DNA from: CAVZCK01 sp963773735
GTDB lineage: Bacteria; Pseudomonadota; Alphaproteobacteria; Rhizobiales; Rhodomicrobiaceae
Length of the DNA stretch: 64,000 nucleotides
Direction: 5' to 3'
Assembly: GCA_963773735.1 (NCBI GenBank)
Contig: CAVZCK010000021.1
Location: 620,001-684,000, forward strand
Made by a program: the position numbers and the translations under genes. Below, piece by piece: positions 8,153 to 17,177 of this stretch. The notes beneath the pieces are model-generated. The model was given only the letters and a program-made list of their open reading frames with translations, made no database searches and was not told the DNA's origin. Within the stretch, counting starts at the first letter, position 1, and each line of letters starts with the position of its first letter.

Positions 8153-8675
8153 CGGGTCGAACGTTTCTCTTGTGATCGAAGTTTCAGGACCGTACCGGGA
8201 CGACAGGACAGGCGCCACCCCCGCCGAACAGAACCGTACAAGTTCTTATGTGGGTCAAGAAGCGTGCAATGTCGATGCCGGGCAGCTGGTTTTCCCGAAG
8301 CGTCCACAGCCAGCAGGCTGCTGAAAAAGAAGAGAAATCGGCAAATTTTGTCGTGCCTGCAAAGCCTGTCCCAGTGACGACGCGGAGCGGCCATCCAGCT
8401 AAGTGATTGAATTTTCCGGATTCCCGCAAAAGCAGGAATGATAATACATCGCAATCGCCGGGCCGTGCTTTTTCACGGGGACAGGCTTTGCGGGCCGCTC
8501 TGCTGCATGATCCGGATAAGCTGGTTCCCATGAAGACGAGGGCGAATGCGGGTGCTGCGCAGCAGAGGTTCGGATCATGATCCGCCTGGCGTTAAGCCGT
8601 CATGGTCTGGGTCAAAAGCGCCGACCGCGAGCGATACCGCTTGTTTGCCTTCCCTGCTACCGCCAGAATGCGCCG
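8153..8675. other. Intergenic region with palindromic repeat, no gene seen
   Basis: About 520 bases separate the divergent GNAT-nitrilase and monooxygenase genes. The region holds the inverted-repeat element described at 8356-8494. Outside it I see no coding frame with family features. Promoters for both flanking genes should lie here but I cannot point to convincing boxes. Confidence 0.4.
8356..8494. repeat. Palindromic, MITE-like repeat element
   Basis: A 21-base arm at 8356-8376 (CCTGCAAAGCCTGTCCCAG...) is repeated in inverted orientation at 8474-8494 with 19 of 21 matches. Between them is a near-perfect inner hairpin (ATTCCCGC AAAA GCAGGAAT, 8420-8439). The inner hairpin resembles the short intergenic palindromes containing ATTCCCGC...GCGGGAAT that are frequent in alphaproteobacterial genomes. 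The layout fits a small non-coding mobile or REP-type element. No second copy is seen in this window, and target-site duplications are not obvious. Confidence 0.5.
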
Positions 8676-9833
8676 GTGACACGTGCATCTCACGATATTG
8701 TCGTCGTCGGCGCGGGGCCGGCCGGCCTTGCCGCCACTGCCGCTTTTCGGCAGGCGGGACGGCGATGCGATCTGCGTCGGGCCGGCGCCGCGGCCTGATG
8801 CGCCCGACCGCCGGACGACGGCATTGCTGCAGGGCTCGGTGCGGTTCCTGGACGAAGGCCGGCGTCTGGGACCAGCTCGCCCGGACAGCCGCGCCTTTGC
8901 GCGCGCTGCGCCTGATCGATCGCACCGGACGGCTGTTTCGCGCTCCAGACATGCTCTTCGATGCCTCCGAGATCGGTCTGCAGGCGTTCGGCTACAATGT
9001 GCCGAACACCGCGCTCATTGGCGTCCTCATCAACGCGCTCGGCGATGGGTTCCTGCCGACACCCGGCGTCCGCCAGATCGAGCGCAGCGAGGCCGAAGCC
9101 CGCCTCGCCCTCGCCGATGGCTCTGAGCTGAGCGCGAAGCTCGTCGTCGGCGCAGACGGGCGTAATTCCCTCTGCCGTGAAGCAGCGGGGATCGGCGTTC
9201 GGAGCTGGTCTTACGATCAGACCGCCATCGTCTGCAATTTCCATCATAAGCGACCGCATCAGGGCGACCTGTACGGAATTCCATTTCTCGGGCGGGCCGT
9301 TCACCGTAGTCCCGCTGCCCGGTGATGCGTCGAGCCTCGTCTGGGTCGAGCGGACGGAAGACGCCGAGGCCTTGGCCGCATTGGATCAAGCGGATTTCGC
9401 ACAAAAACTCGCCGAGCGGCTGGGCGGCCTTCTCGGTGACATCGCCGAGATCGGCCCGCGCGGCGTCTTTCCGCTCGGCGGCCTCGTCGCGCGCCGGCTG
9501 ACCAGCAACCGCATGGCGCTCGTTGGCGAGGCGGCCCATGTCATGCCACCGATCGGCGCCCAGGGCCTCAATCTCGGCTTCCGGGACGTTGCCGATCTCG
9601 CCATATGCCTCTCGGGCGCCGACGATCCGGGATCGCCGGAGGTGCTCGCCGCCTATGAGCGCGCGCGGCGGGGCGACGTGCTCCTGCGCACGCTGGCCGC
9701 CGATCTCCTCAACCGCACCCTGATATCGGCCATGCCGCTGTTCCAACTCGCCCGTGGCGGTGGCCTCCTTGCTCTGTCGCTGCCGGGTCCGCTGCGCCGC
9801 GCGGCCATCCGCCGGGGCATGGCCGTTGCCTGA
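8676..9833 (+). pseudogene. UbiH/COQ6-family FAD-dependent monooxygenase, three frame breaks
   Basis: The fragments join into one aromatic hydroxylase of the UbiH/Coq6 family, which hydroxylates ubiquinone precursors. The N-terminal FAD motif VVVGAGPAGLAA follows a GTG start at 8676. RPDAPDRRTTALLQGSVRFL is in a second frame, RALRLIDRTGRLFRAPDMLF and the LVVGADGRNS motif are in a third. TEFHFSGGPFTVVPLPG and the late FAD motif GEAAHVMPPIGAQGLNLGF are in a fourth. Shifts fall near 8760, 8862 (one extra G in GAAGGCC) and 9270, all equivalent to one extra base. All domains are present, so error is as likely as decay. The true start is uncertain. Confidence 0.8.
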
Positions 9834-10027
9834 GCTGAGGCGCCGAGATGCAATCGATGTCCAATATGTTGCCGGAAAGCGTCGCGCCGTGGCCGATCCA
9901 CCGCCTCCGAAGCTGCGACGCGCTCGACGCTTGACGCCGCCGGCCCGGGCTTGGCACTAAGCACAGCAAGTCTTATGAGCGTTTCCGCCGTTCATCCGCG
10001 GCGCAACATCCGAATCTCCCGCAATTC

Positions 10028-10926
10028 ATGTCCACGCTGCTCACCGTCCGCCATCTTGTCGAATATGCGCTATTGCGCGGCGTCATCGCCCTGGTGCGCC
10101 TTCTGCCGCTCGACCTGGCGCGCGAATGGTCAGCCAAGATCTGGCTGCTTCTTGCCCCTTACGGGCGGCGGCATCAGCGCGCGCTCGACAATCTCGCGGT
10201 CGCGTTTCCGGAAAGACGCCGGAGGAGCGCGAGGCCATCGCCATGGAAATGTGGGGCAATCTCGGGCGGGTGATGGCCGAGACCATGCTGCTCGACCGCA
10301 TCCTGAATGAGCCGGACCGCATTCAGTTGGAAAATCCCGAGCTTTTGAACCGCTATGCCGGGAAGATGGGCGCGGCGATCGTCTGTTCGCTGCATATGGG
10401 CAATTGGGAACTCGCCATGTGGCCGCTGACCCGCGTCGGCGCCAAGCCTGCCGCCGTCTACCGTCTCGTCGACAATCCCTATATCGACCTTTATCTGCGC
10501 AGCCAGCGTACCGAACTCTACCCCGGCGGGCTATTTGCGCGCGGCAAGATAAACGGCGTGAAGATGGGCCACGATACGGCGCGGATGATCGCAAGCTATG
10601 TGCGCGAAGGTGGCCGGCTTGGCTTTCTCGCCGACCGCTATGAAAATAAGGGCGTGAAAGTGCCGTTTTTCGGCAAGCCCGCCGCCTCGAACGTCGTGCC
10701 GGTGATGCTGGCGCGGCGGGCCGGTGCAAGGCTCTGGGCCGGGCGCTGCATCCGGGTCGGCAAGGAGTCGCGCTTCAAGGTGCGGATGCGCGAGATCAAG
10801 ATCCCCTGGACAGATGACCCGACTGCGGACATCCAGGCGGCGCTCACCGAGCTGCACGCTCAGTTCGAGGCGTGGATCAAGGAGCATCCCGAGCAGTGGA
10901 TGTGGTCGAACCGGCGCTGGTCGTAA
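10028..10926 (+). CDS. Lauroyl/myristoyl-type lipid A acyltransferase (LpxL/HtrB family), one frame break
   Basis: The protein belongs to the LpxL/HtrB lysophospholipid acyltransferase family that adds secondary acyl chains to lipid A at the inner membrane. The N-terminus (MSTLLTVRHLVEYALLRGVIALV...) holds the usual membrane anchor up to DNLAVAFPE. After a one-base deletion near 10212 (GGAAAG where GGAAAAG is expected) the frame continues with TPEEREAIAMEMWGNLGRV. The catalytic HX4E motif is HMGNWE; FLADRYENKGVKVPFFGKPA follows. The end EHPEQWMWSNRRW is characteristic. About 299 residues once repaired. I treat it as a real gene with a probable sequence error. Confidence 0.85.
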
Positions 10927-10943
10927 GCCGCGCCGTCCCCTGC

Positions 10944-11258
10944 TCAGCAAGCACCATCGTGGCGTTTCGCCGCCTTCACCGAGCGGCGGATGCAGTCATT
11001 GCCGTAGGTCTTGCCGTCGCAGCCGCAGACCGGCCGGTAAATGTACATGCAGACCTCGGGGACTTGGATGCATTTGCCGGCCCAATCGGGGTGGCCGCAA
11101 CTGCCCGGCTCCGGGTCGCACCAAAGGCCCTCCGAGCAGGCGAAACCGGCAATGCCGCCGCACATCTCGCCCTCGCCGCGAAAGCGCTTGCCCTCCGCCC
11201 CGGCGGGTCCGCCGAGGAGCAGTGTTGCGAGAAAAGCTCCGGCAAGCACTTTGAGCAT
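10944..11258 (-). CDS. Secreted cysteine-rich protein with Kazal-type protease-inhibitor domain
   Basis: The 104-aa product has a signal peptide (MLKVLAGAFLATLLLGGPAG). It then has a cysteine-rich module (EMCGGIAGFACSEGLWCDPE) resembling IGFBP/EGF-like segments. A Kazal domain follows: C-MYIYRPVCGCDGKTYGNDC-IRRS...C at the C-terminus. Kazal domains inhibit serine proteases by a substrate-like loop; here the reactive loop would lie around CMYIYRPVC. The ATG at 11258 is preferred over 11264 because AGGA is six bases upstream. It lies directly behind the UbiB-like gene and is probably cotranscribed with it. Its target, own or foreign, is unknown. Confidence 0.85.
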   Translation of the reverse strand: MLKVLAGAFLATLLLGGPAGAEGKRFRGEGEMCGGIAGFACSEGLWCDPEPGSCGHPDWAGKCIQVPEVCMYIYRPVCGCDGKTYGNDCIRRSVKAAKRHDGAC

Positions 11259-11266
11259 GGCCATTC

Positions 11267-12646
11267 CTATTCTGGCAGCGGCACGCCCGTCTTGCCGAAG
11301 GCTGCCGCCTGATGCGCCGCGACATCTTCGAAACGGAAATCCTCGATCGTCTCGTTGAAGAGCCGGAAGAAATTCAGCTCGGCGTCGAGATGCAGAAAAA
11401 CCGCGCCGAGGCCGATCGCCGCGCGGTCCATGAACACGAATTCACGCGGCACCTTCACCGGCCCCTTCTCTTTCAGGCCCTTATGCACCGTGAAGGCTTC
11501 CTTGCGGCCATATTGGCTGGGCGCCACGTCCTGCGCGATCCGGCGCACCCTGTCATCCAATATTGGACCATAGATGAACTTTGCCCAAATATTGAGAATG
11601 TCGATCAGCTCATTGGAGAGGCCGGTAAAACCCCAGGTCTCATAGGCGTGGACGACGAGCGCCCGCTCGCCGCGCAGGAGGCCGTTATAGAGGTCGATGA
11701 CGCCCTGGATGAAGCGCGGCCGGAAGGTGCGCACGCAGCCATAGTCGAGCAGGTTGATGCCCGCGGCGCGCCCGTCTTGCTCGAAAATCGTGTAATTGCC
11801 GAGATGCGGATCGCCGTGAATGACGCCGTAATGGCTGAACGGATACCACCAGGCCCGGAACATGGCGCGGGTGATCTGCTGGCGCTCCCCCTCGGGCCGG
11901 CTCTTATAGTCGAGCAACCGGCCGCCATCGAGCCATTCCATGGTGAGCAGCCGCCGGGTTGACAGCTCCTTGCGGTATCCGGGCACCCGGATCAGCGGGT
12001 CATTGGCAAAGATCAGGCTGTAAAGCGCCATATGCCGCGCTTCGAGCTCGTAGTCGAGCTCCTCGCGCAGGCGCGCGGAGATTTCGGTGGCGACTTCCGA
12101 GGTGTCGATCGCCGGGTCCATGCGCTTATGGATGGCGAGTAGCATGCCAAGCTGGGTGAGATCGGCTTCGACAGCGGACTGCATATCGGGATATTGCAGC
12201 TTGCAGGCCAGCAGTTCGCCGTCAGGCGCCCTGGCCTTGTGGACCTGGCCGAGCGAGGCGGACGCCGCCGACTGCCTCGAAAATTCGGTGAATTTCGTCT
12301 CCCAATCCGGCCCTAATTCGGCTGCCATCCGCCTTTTGACGAAGGCCCAGCCCATCGGCGGCGCCTGCGTCTGCAGCGTGGCAAGCTGCTCGGCATATTC
12401 CGGCGGCAGCGCGTCGGGGATGGTGGCAAGCAACTGCGCCACCTTCATGAGCGGACCTTTGAGCCCGCCGAGCGCGCCCGCCAGCGCCGCCGCGTTCTTC
12501 TCCCGGTCGAGAGCGATCCCCAGCACATAGCGCGTCGCCATGCCCGCCGCGACGCCGCCGACATTGGTGCCGACCTGGGCATAGCGCTGCAGACGGCGGG
12601 AGAGGCGGTTGGCTTCGGAGTCGCGGGGCGGCGTGCCGTCGGTCAT
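11267..12646 (-). CDS. ABC1/AarF/UbiB-family atypical kinase
   Basis: The 459-aa protein is an AarF/UbiB-family protein-kinase-like ATPase. Family signatures are GPLMKVAQLLATIPDALP (KxGQ-type element), SAASASLGQVHKARAPDG, the catalytic-loop HGDPHLGNYTIF and LLDYGCVRTF in place of DFG. UbiB members support ubiquinone biosynthesis or lipid handling at the membrane. Members of this shorter clade without a C-terminal membrane pair are less well defined, so I give no symbol. It precedes and nearly overlaps the Kazal-protein gene (9-base gap). Confidence 0.88.
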   Translation of the reverse strand: MTDGTPPRDSEANRLSRRLQRYAQVGTNVGGVAAGMATRYVLGIALDREKNAAALAGALGGLKGPLMKVAQLLATIPDALPPEYAEQLATLQTQAPPMGWAFVKRRMAAELGPDWETKFTEFSRQSAASASLGQVHKARAPDGELLACKLQYPDMQSAVEADLTQLGMLLAIHKRMDPAIDTSEVATEISARLREELDYELEARHMALYSLIFANDPLIRVPGYRKELSTRRLLTMEWLDGGRLLDYKSRPEGERQQITRAMFRAWWYPFSHYGVIHGDPHLGNYTIFEQDGRAAGINLLDYGCVRTFRPRFIQGVIDLYNGLLRGERALVVHAYETWGFTGLSNELIDILNIWAKFIYGPILDDRVRRIAQDVAPSQYGRKEAFTVHKGLKEKGPVKVPREFVFMDRAAIGLGAVFLHLDAELNFFRLFNETIEDFRFEDVAAHQAAAFGKTGVPLPE

Positions 12647-12869
12647 GGTCAGGGAGCGCGCTTAAAGGACATGAGAGCGGAGATAGGGGGGCGGAGGCGC
12701 CTTGCCAAGCTGGTCCGATGACGCGGGGTTGGATGAACGGGTCGGGCGAAACCGGGTTGCACACCGTCCTGCCAACACTCGAACGAAGCGAGCCTCCGTC
12801 TATATCCGATATGTTGCGGTCCTAGCGCGCATGGGCTTCGATCTGAGGCCGCCCTAGGAGCCAGCACGC

Positions 12870-14660
12870 TCAAGGATTGATCACACTGATCGCCAAAAGC
12901 GCCAAAGCGGCGGCAATACCGATCCCCAGGAACCAAAGCATCAGTCTGCGGCGCGATGATTTGACCTCATCGTGTGCAATGGGAACGTTGTGAGCCTTAA
13001 GATCTGTGATTGTTCTTGCGCGGATTGACCTCAAAATCTTGCCCTTCTGGGCCCATAAAGCGAACTTAAGCAAACCGCGCAATATCGTGCTTTTGGCATG
13101 CTCATCGATGAGCAGCTTGCAAACATTCGTCATGCGGCTATCGATTTGGACGACAAGCTGGTCGAGCTTGCGCGCCGGATAGCTCGGCCAATCGGGAAGT
13201 GGAACGTCCTCCCAAGCTGTCCCAACACATGGAATGATCGGCAGTTGCCAGCCTTCATCGTGATGTCGGTGTGCGCGAACTAAGTCGGGGTCCCAATTTG
13301 CAAAAAGATCGTTACGTCCGGCACGGCTGTCAGGTTCATCGCCGCAAGGCAGGGTAAAATGTCTCTTGAGAAACCACTGGCAATTGCGCCTGCCAAGCAT
13401 GAAGTCATGATCGCGGAAGTCCTCGTCGATAAAACCGCCAAATCCTTCCAGCGTGCCGCATGCGATACTGCCTCCCTCCCATTTTTCGGGCCTCTTCGGC
13501 GAAATAAGGAAGCGGCTGTAAATATTTTCATCCGACGCCAGGATGAGCACTTCGGGGTCGAAGCGAACCTGCTCAAGAACGCTCGAGAGAACTTTCCAGC
13601 TGTAAGAAAGCAAATCCGCCGGATGTTTGTACGGCTTCGGGGCGGCGCTGGGAAACGGAGCGACCATGATGATCGCCCGGTCGCTCTTTAGACCGTCCCG
13701 CTCAATATGTCCCGATGTATGTCCCGATGTCTGCTGCGCCAAAACCGAATGGGCAAGGTTGAACGGTTCATTGTTGAGTAGACCGCCGTCAACGCTGAGA
13801 AATTCGTAGAACTCGGACAAGTCTTCCACGACGGGCTTCAGCTCGTGAAACTCGATGAATTCCTCCCCGTCTCTCAATGACGTAACCGGCCACCTCTTGT
13901 GTATGTAATCGTCCCAGGGCCGCTTTATGCGATGAGGTGCAAGGCCGAACGGAAATGCTCCCGTTGCCAGCGCCGCCCTTGCCAGCAGCTGCCATCCATC
14001 GGTGGAGTAGTTGGTGGGATCCAATTTGATGGCCGGCTCCTGAGGAGCCTTGTTGCCGATGAAGAAGTGCATGTAATCGGCATGCAAGCTCATATATTCA
14101 ACGCTGTCTTTGAGCTCCAAACGGTAGGCCACGCCGCGCAAATTGGCGACCGTCATGATGAGTTCGAGAGGATCGGCTAGATAGGGCCGACGCTGCGAAA
14201 ACGGCGGCGCGGCCACTGGCTTCACGTCAATGGCGTGCTCCGCCACCTTGTGAAGCACGGTGCAATCAAGCGCGGAAAGAACCCGTTTCTTGTGCAAATC
14301 CTCCGACTTAAGCAGATTTGCAACGTCGATTTCTTGCACCCAGGTGCGATAGAGCTCGTTTTTTGGGTCCGCTCCTTTGAGCGGCCGGGAGCGCACAGGG
14401 TTGAGCCTGTCCCCGCCAAGGGATGCCATCAAGATGGAGCCGACGATCCCGCCGGCCGAGGCACCCGAGATGACGCGAAGCCTGACGTCATGAGGGGGAT
14501 TGCCGTTATGCGTCGCGTACCATTGATCGAGCGCTTCCAGGAGAAAATCGACGACACCGGCGGTATAGGCTCCAGCTGAAATCGCACCCGCCATGACGAG
14601 CCCGATTTCGAAGACAGGGCGAGCTTGAGCTGAGGCCCCCTGATTTGACGCTTCACTCAT
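12870..14660 (-). CDS. Patatin-like phospholipase with C-terminal membrane anchor
   Basis: The 596-aa protein has an N-terminal patatin domain: oxyanion-hole glycines in GLVMAGAISAGAYTAG (about residues 20-35), the nucleophile elbow GASAG (serine near residue 69) and the catalytic Asp in SVDGGLLNNEPF (near residue 296). This Ser-Asp dyad predicts lipid acyl hydrolase activity. A hydrophobic helix at the extreme C-terminus (LMLWFLGIGIAAALALLAIS) would tether it to the membrane. The gene stands alone, and its DNA looks less G+C rich than its neighbours, which suggests acquisition by transfer. The in-frame repeat encoding GHTSGH (about 13707-13728) is a local duplication. Confidence 0.88.
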   Translation of the reverse strand: MSEASNQGASAQARPVFEIGLVMAGAISAGAYTAGVVDFLLEALDQWYATHNGNPPHDVRLRVISGASAGGIVGSILMASLGGDRLNPVRSRPLKGADPKNELYRTWVQEIDVANLLKSEDLHKKRVLSALDCTVLHKVAEHAIDVKPVAAPPFSQRRPYLADPLELIMTVANLRGVAYRLELKDSVEYMSLHADYMHFFIGNKAPQEPAIKLDPTNYSTDGWQLLARAALATGAFPFGLAPHRIKRPWDDYIHKRWPVTSLRDGEEFIEFHELKPVVEDLSEFYEFLSVDGGLLNNEPFNLAHSVLAQQTSGHTSGHIERDGLKSDRAIIMVAPFPSAAPKPYKHPADLLSYSWKVLSSVLEQVRFDPEVLILASDENIYSRFLISPKRPEKWEGGSIACGTLEGFGGFIDEDFRDHDFMLGRRNCQWFLKRHFTLPCGDEPDSRAGRNDLFANWDPDLVRAHRHHDEGWQLPIIPCVGTAWEDVPLPDWPSYPARKLDQLVVQIDSRMTNVCKLLIDEHAKSTILRGLLKFALWAQKGKILRSIRARTITDLKAHNVPIAHDEVKSSRRRLMLWFLGIGIAAALALLAISVINP

Positions 14661-15011
14661 TGGTCGGTGCGGGATAATGACTTGGCAACATTTATTTCAA
14701 CAACATGGAAGCTGCGGGCTTCGAACCATAATCAACTTCATTACCATATTTTTTCACCTGGCGGTAACTCAGGTGGAAGAATTCTGTCGCGCTGTTGCCG
14801 GGTCGAATGTGCCTGGCCGCGGCAAAACGCCGTGCTTGTTTACTGCGGCGCAAAGAGTCGGCGCTGTGAGCCGCGGATCAGGACTAGCTGAATACTGGCT
14901 TCAGGGAACGGGTTCGCGGCCTAGCCTATATGGCCGCATGCTGACTGTCGGCTTCCCCGCCGCAACTGGTCGCCCCGCTCCACTCGGCCAAGGATGGCTC
15001 GAACAGACCAA
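14661..15011. other. Intergenic region, nothing recognised
   Basis: About 350 bases lie between the patatin gene and the oligopeptidase gene. The first 100 bases are AT-richer and may hold the patatin promoter. No tRNA, repeat or convincing coding frame is visible. Confidence 0.4.
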
Positions 15012-16894
15012 TCACGTTGACCCCGCCGCTTCGTCATATCCCTCCAGCTCATCGACCATCCGCTCGACAACCCCGAGGCCCATCGCCCAAAATCCCGGAT
15101 CGGTGGCATCCAGCCCGAACGGCGCCAGCAGCTCCTTATGGTGCTTCGTGCCGCCTGCACGCAGCATATCGAGATAGCGCTCCTGAAAGCCCTCGGCGCT
15201 CTTTTCGTAAACCGCATAGAGCGAATTCACCAGGCAGTCGCCGAAGGCATAGGCGTAGACATAGAACGGCGAATGGATGAAATGCGGTACATAGCTCCAA
15301 TAGACCTCATAGCCGTCGCTGAGATGCACCGCCGGCCCGAGGCTCTCACCCTGCACCTGCATCCAGATCTGGCCGATCCGCTCGGATGTCAGCTCGCCCT
15401 CAAGCCGTTCCGCATGCAGACGGCGCTCGAATTCGTAAAAGGCAATCTGGCGAACGACGGTGTTGATCTTGTCCTCGGCCTTCTGCGCGAGCAGGGCCTT
15501 TTTCTCCCGCGGGTCGCTGATGCCCGCGAGGATCGATTTGAAGGTGAGCATCTCGCCAAAGACGCTCGCGGTCTCGGCGAGGGTCAGCGGCGTATAAGCC
15601 ATCAGCGCGCCCTGGCCGTTGGCGAGAACCTGATGCACGCCATGGCCGAGTTCATGGGCCAGCGTCATCACATCGCGCGGCTTGCCCATATAGTTCATCA
15701 TCACGTAAGGATGCGCGCTCGGCACGGTCGGATGGGCAAAGGCGCCGGGCGCTTTGCCGGGGCGGATGGGCGCGTCGATCCAACGCTTGTCGAAAAAGTC
15801 GCGGGCGATCCCGGCCATCGCCGGAGAGAAACGATTATATGCCGAGAGCACGGTATTGCGCGCCTCGTCCCACGAGACCCGGCGTTCCGGCTCGGCGAAA
15901 ATCGGCGCATTGCGGTCCCAGAATTCGAGGCGGTCCTTGCCGAGCCACCGGGCCTTAAGCGCGTAATAGCGATGCGAGATGCGCGGATAGTGCTCGCGCA
16001 CGGCGGCAACCAGCGCCTCCACCACCTCGGGCTCGACGTTGTTGGCGAGATGGCGCGCGTCGGCGACGTCCTGAAAACCACGCCAGCGGTCCGCGATTTC
16101 GCGGTCTTTGGACAGCGTGTTGGTAATGAGCGTGAACAGCGGCATATTGGCCTTGAATACCGTCGTCAGCACTTCGGCCGACCTTGCGCCGTTGGCCTCA
16201 TCCGGATGGAGCATCATGAAGTTGAGCGTCGGCTCGAGCGGAAGATGCTCGCCGTCGACCTCGAAGCGCAGCCCGCCATGGTCTCGCTGAACAGGCGGCT
16301 CCAGCCGCCGCGCCCGGTGATGTTCTTCTCACGGAACAGTCGCTCCAGCTCGTCGGAAAGCTGATAAGGTCTTTCCTTGCGCACCTCCTCCAGCCACGGG
16401 CGGAAATGGTCGAGCGGCGGCTCGTTCATCAGCCGCTCGATCAGCGCATCGTCGATGCGGTTGATCTCCAGCGTCAGGAACAACAATGTCGCGCCGATAT
16501 TGGTTAGCTTTTCCTGAATGTCGCCGAAGAATTTCGCCCGTGCCGGATCATCGACCTTGGTGACATAGTTCAGATAGGCGAAGGCGCCGATGCGGCCGAG
16601 CAGGTCCTGAAGCCGTTCATAGTCCTTAAGGCAATCGTAAAGCCCTTTGCCGCCCTCTTTCACCGCAAGATCGGCAAGCTTGCCTTGATAACGCGCCGCG
16701 AACGCGTCAGCCGTTTCGGCGCCATTCTGCAGATCGGTCTTGAGTTCAGGCGCGTCGGCCGAGGGGTAAAGATCGCCAAGGTCCCATGCAGGCATCTCGG
16801 CCGTGGTCTCACCGCCAAAGCCGCTTTGCGCGGGATCGAGCGCGGCATATGGTGCTTCGATAAAGGCGCCTTTGAAATCCGAATTTGCCGTCAT
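15012..16894 (-). CDS. pepF: M3-family oligoendopeptidase F, one frame break
   Basis: This zinc metallopeptidase cleaves short peptides in the cytoplasm. The N-terminal part starts at the ATG at 16894 (MTANSDFKGAFIEAPYAALD) and runs to RLFSETMAG. A one-base deletion in a G run near 16280 then shifts the frame, and the protein continues LRFEVDGEHLPLEPTLNF in the other frame. The active site HELGHGVHQ (HEXXH) with the downstream glutamate region LAETASVFGE is intact. The repaired protein is about 627 aa, normal for the family. The break at a G run suggests a sequencing error. Confidence 0.9.
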
Positions 16895-17177
16895 GCCGGC
16901 CCCGCTCCTGTGAGTTGTGCTGACGCGGTGTGCTAACATGAGCACGCCCACGGGCAATGTCAAAGCGGCTTCTCGGCGTGAAGCAATGCCGCTGCGGCGA
17001 GGCGCGCATGTTAGGCCCGCCCCCCGATGTTGAGCGTCCGCCGGCTCCGCAGAAGGCTCGATATATCCTCGTTCAGCCTGTCTTTACGCTTCTCTGCCAC
17101 AATCCTGGGTTGATACTCCGGCATTTCCTCGCGCAATCGCGTCTGCCGGCCCTCTGACGCCTTGTTGAGTTTTGCGT

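Noticed and set aside
13700..13730. Short tandem repeat in the patatin gene as a possible CRISPR or microsatellite
   Set aside because: Only two imperfect in-frame copies; no array, no spacers. No CRISPR array was seen anywhere in the window.
12870..14660. Patatin as the effector of a CBASS-type defence system
   Set aside because: No nucleotidyltransferase (cyclase), Cap2/Cap3 or other partner gene is adjacent.
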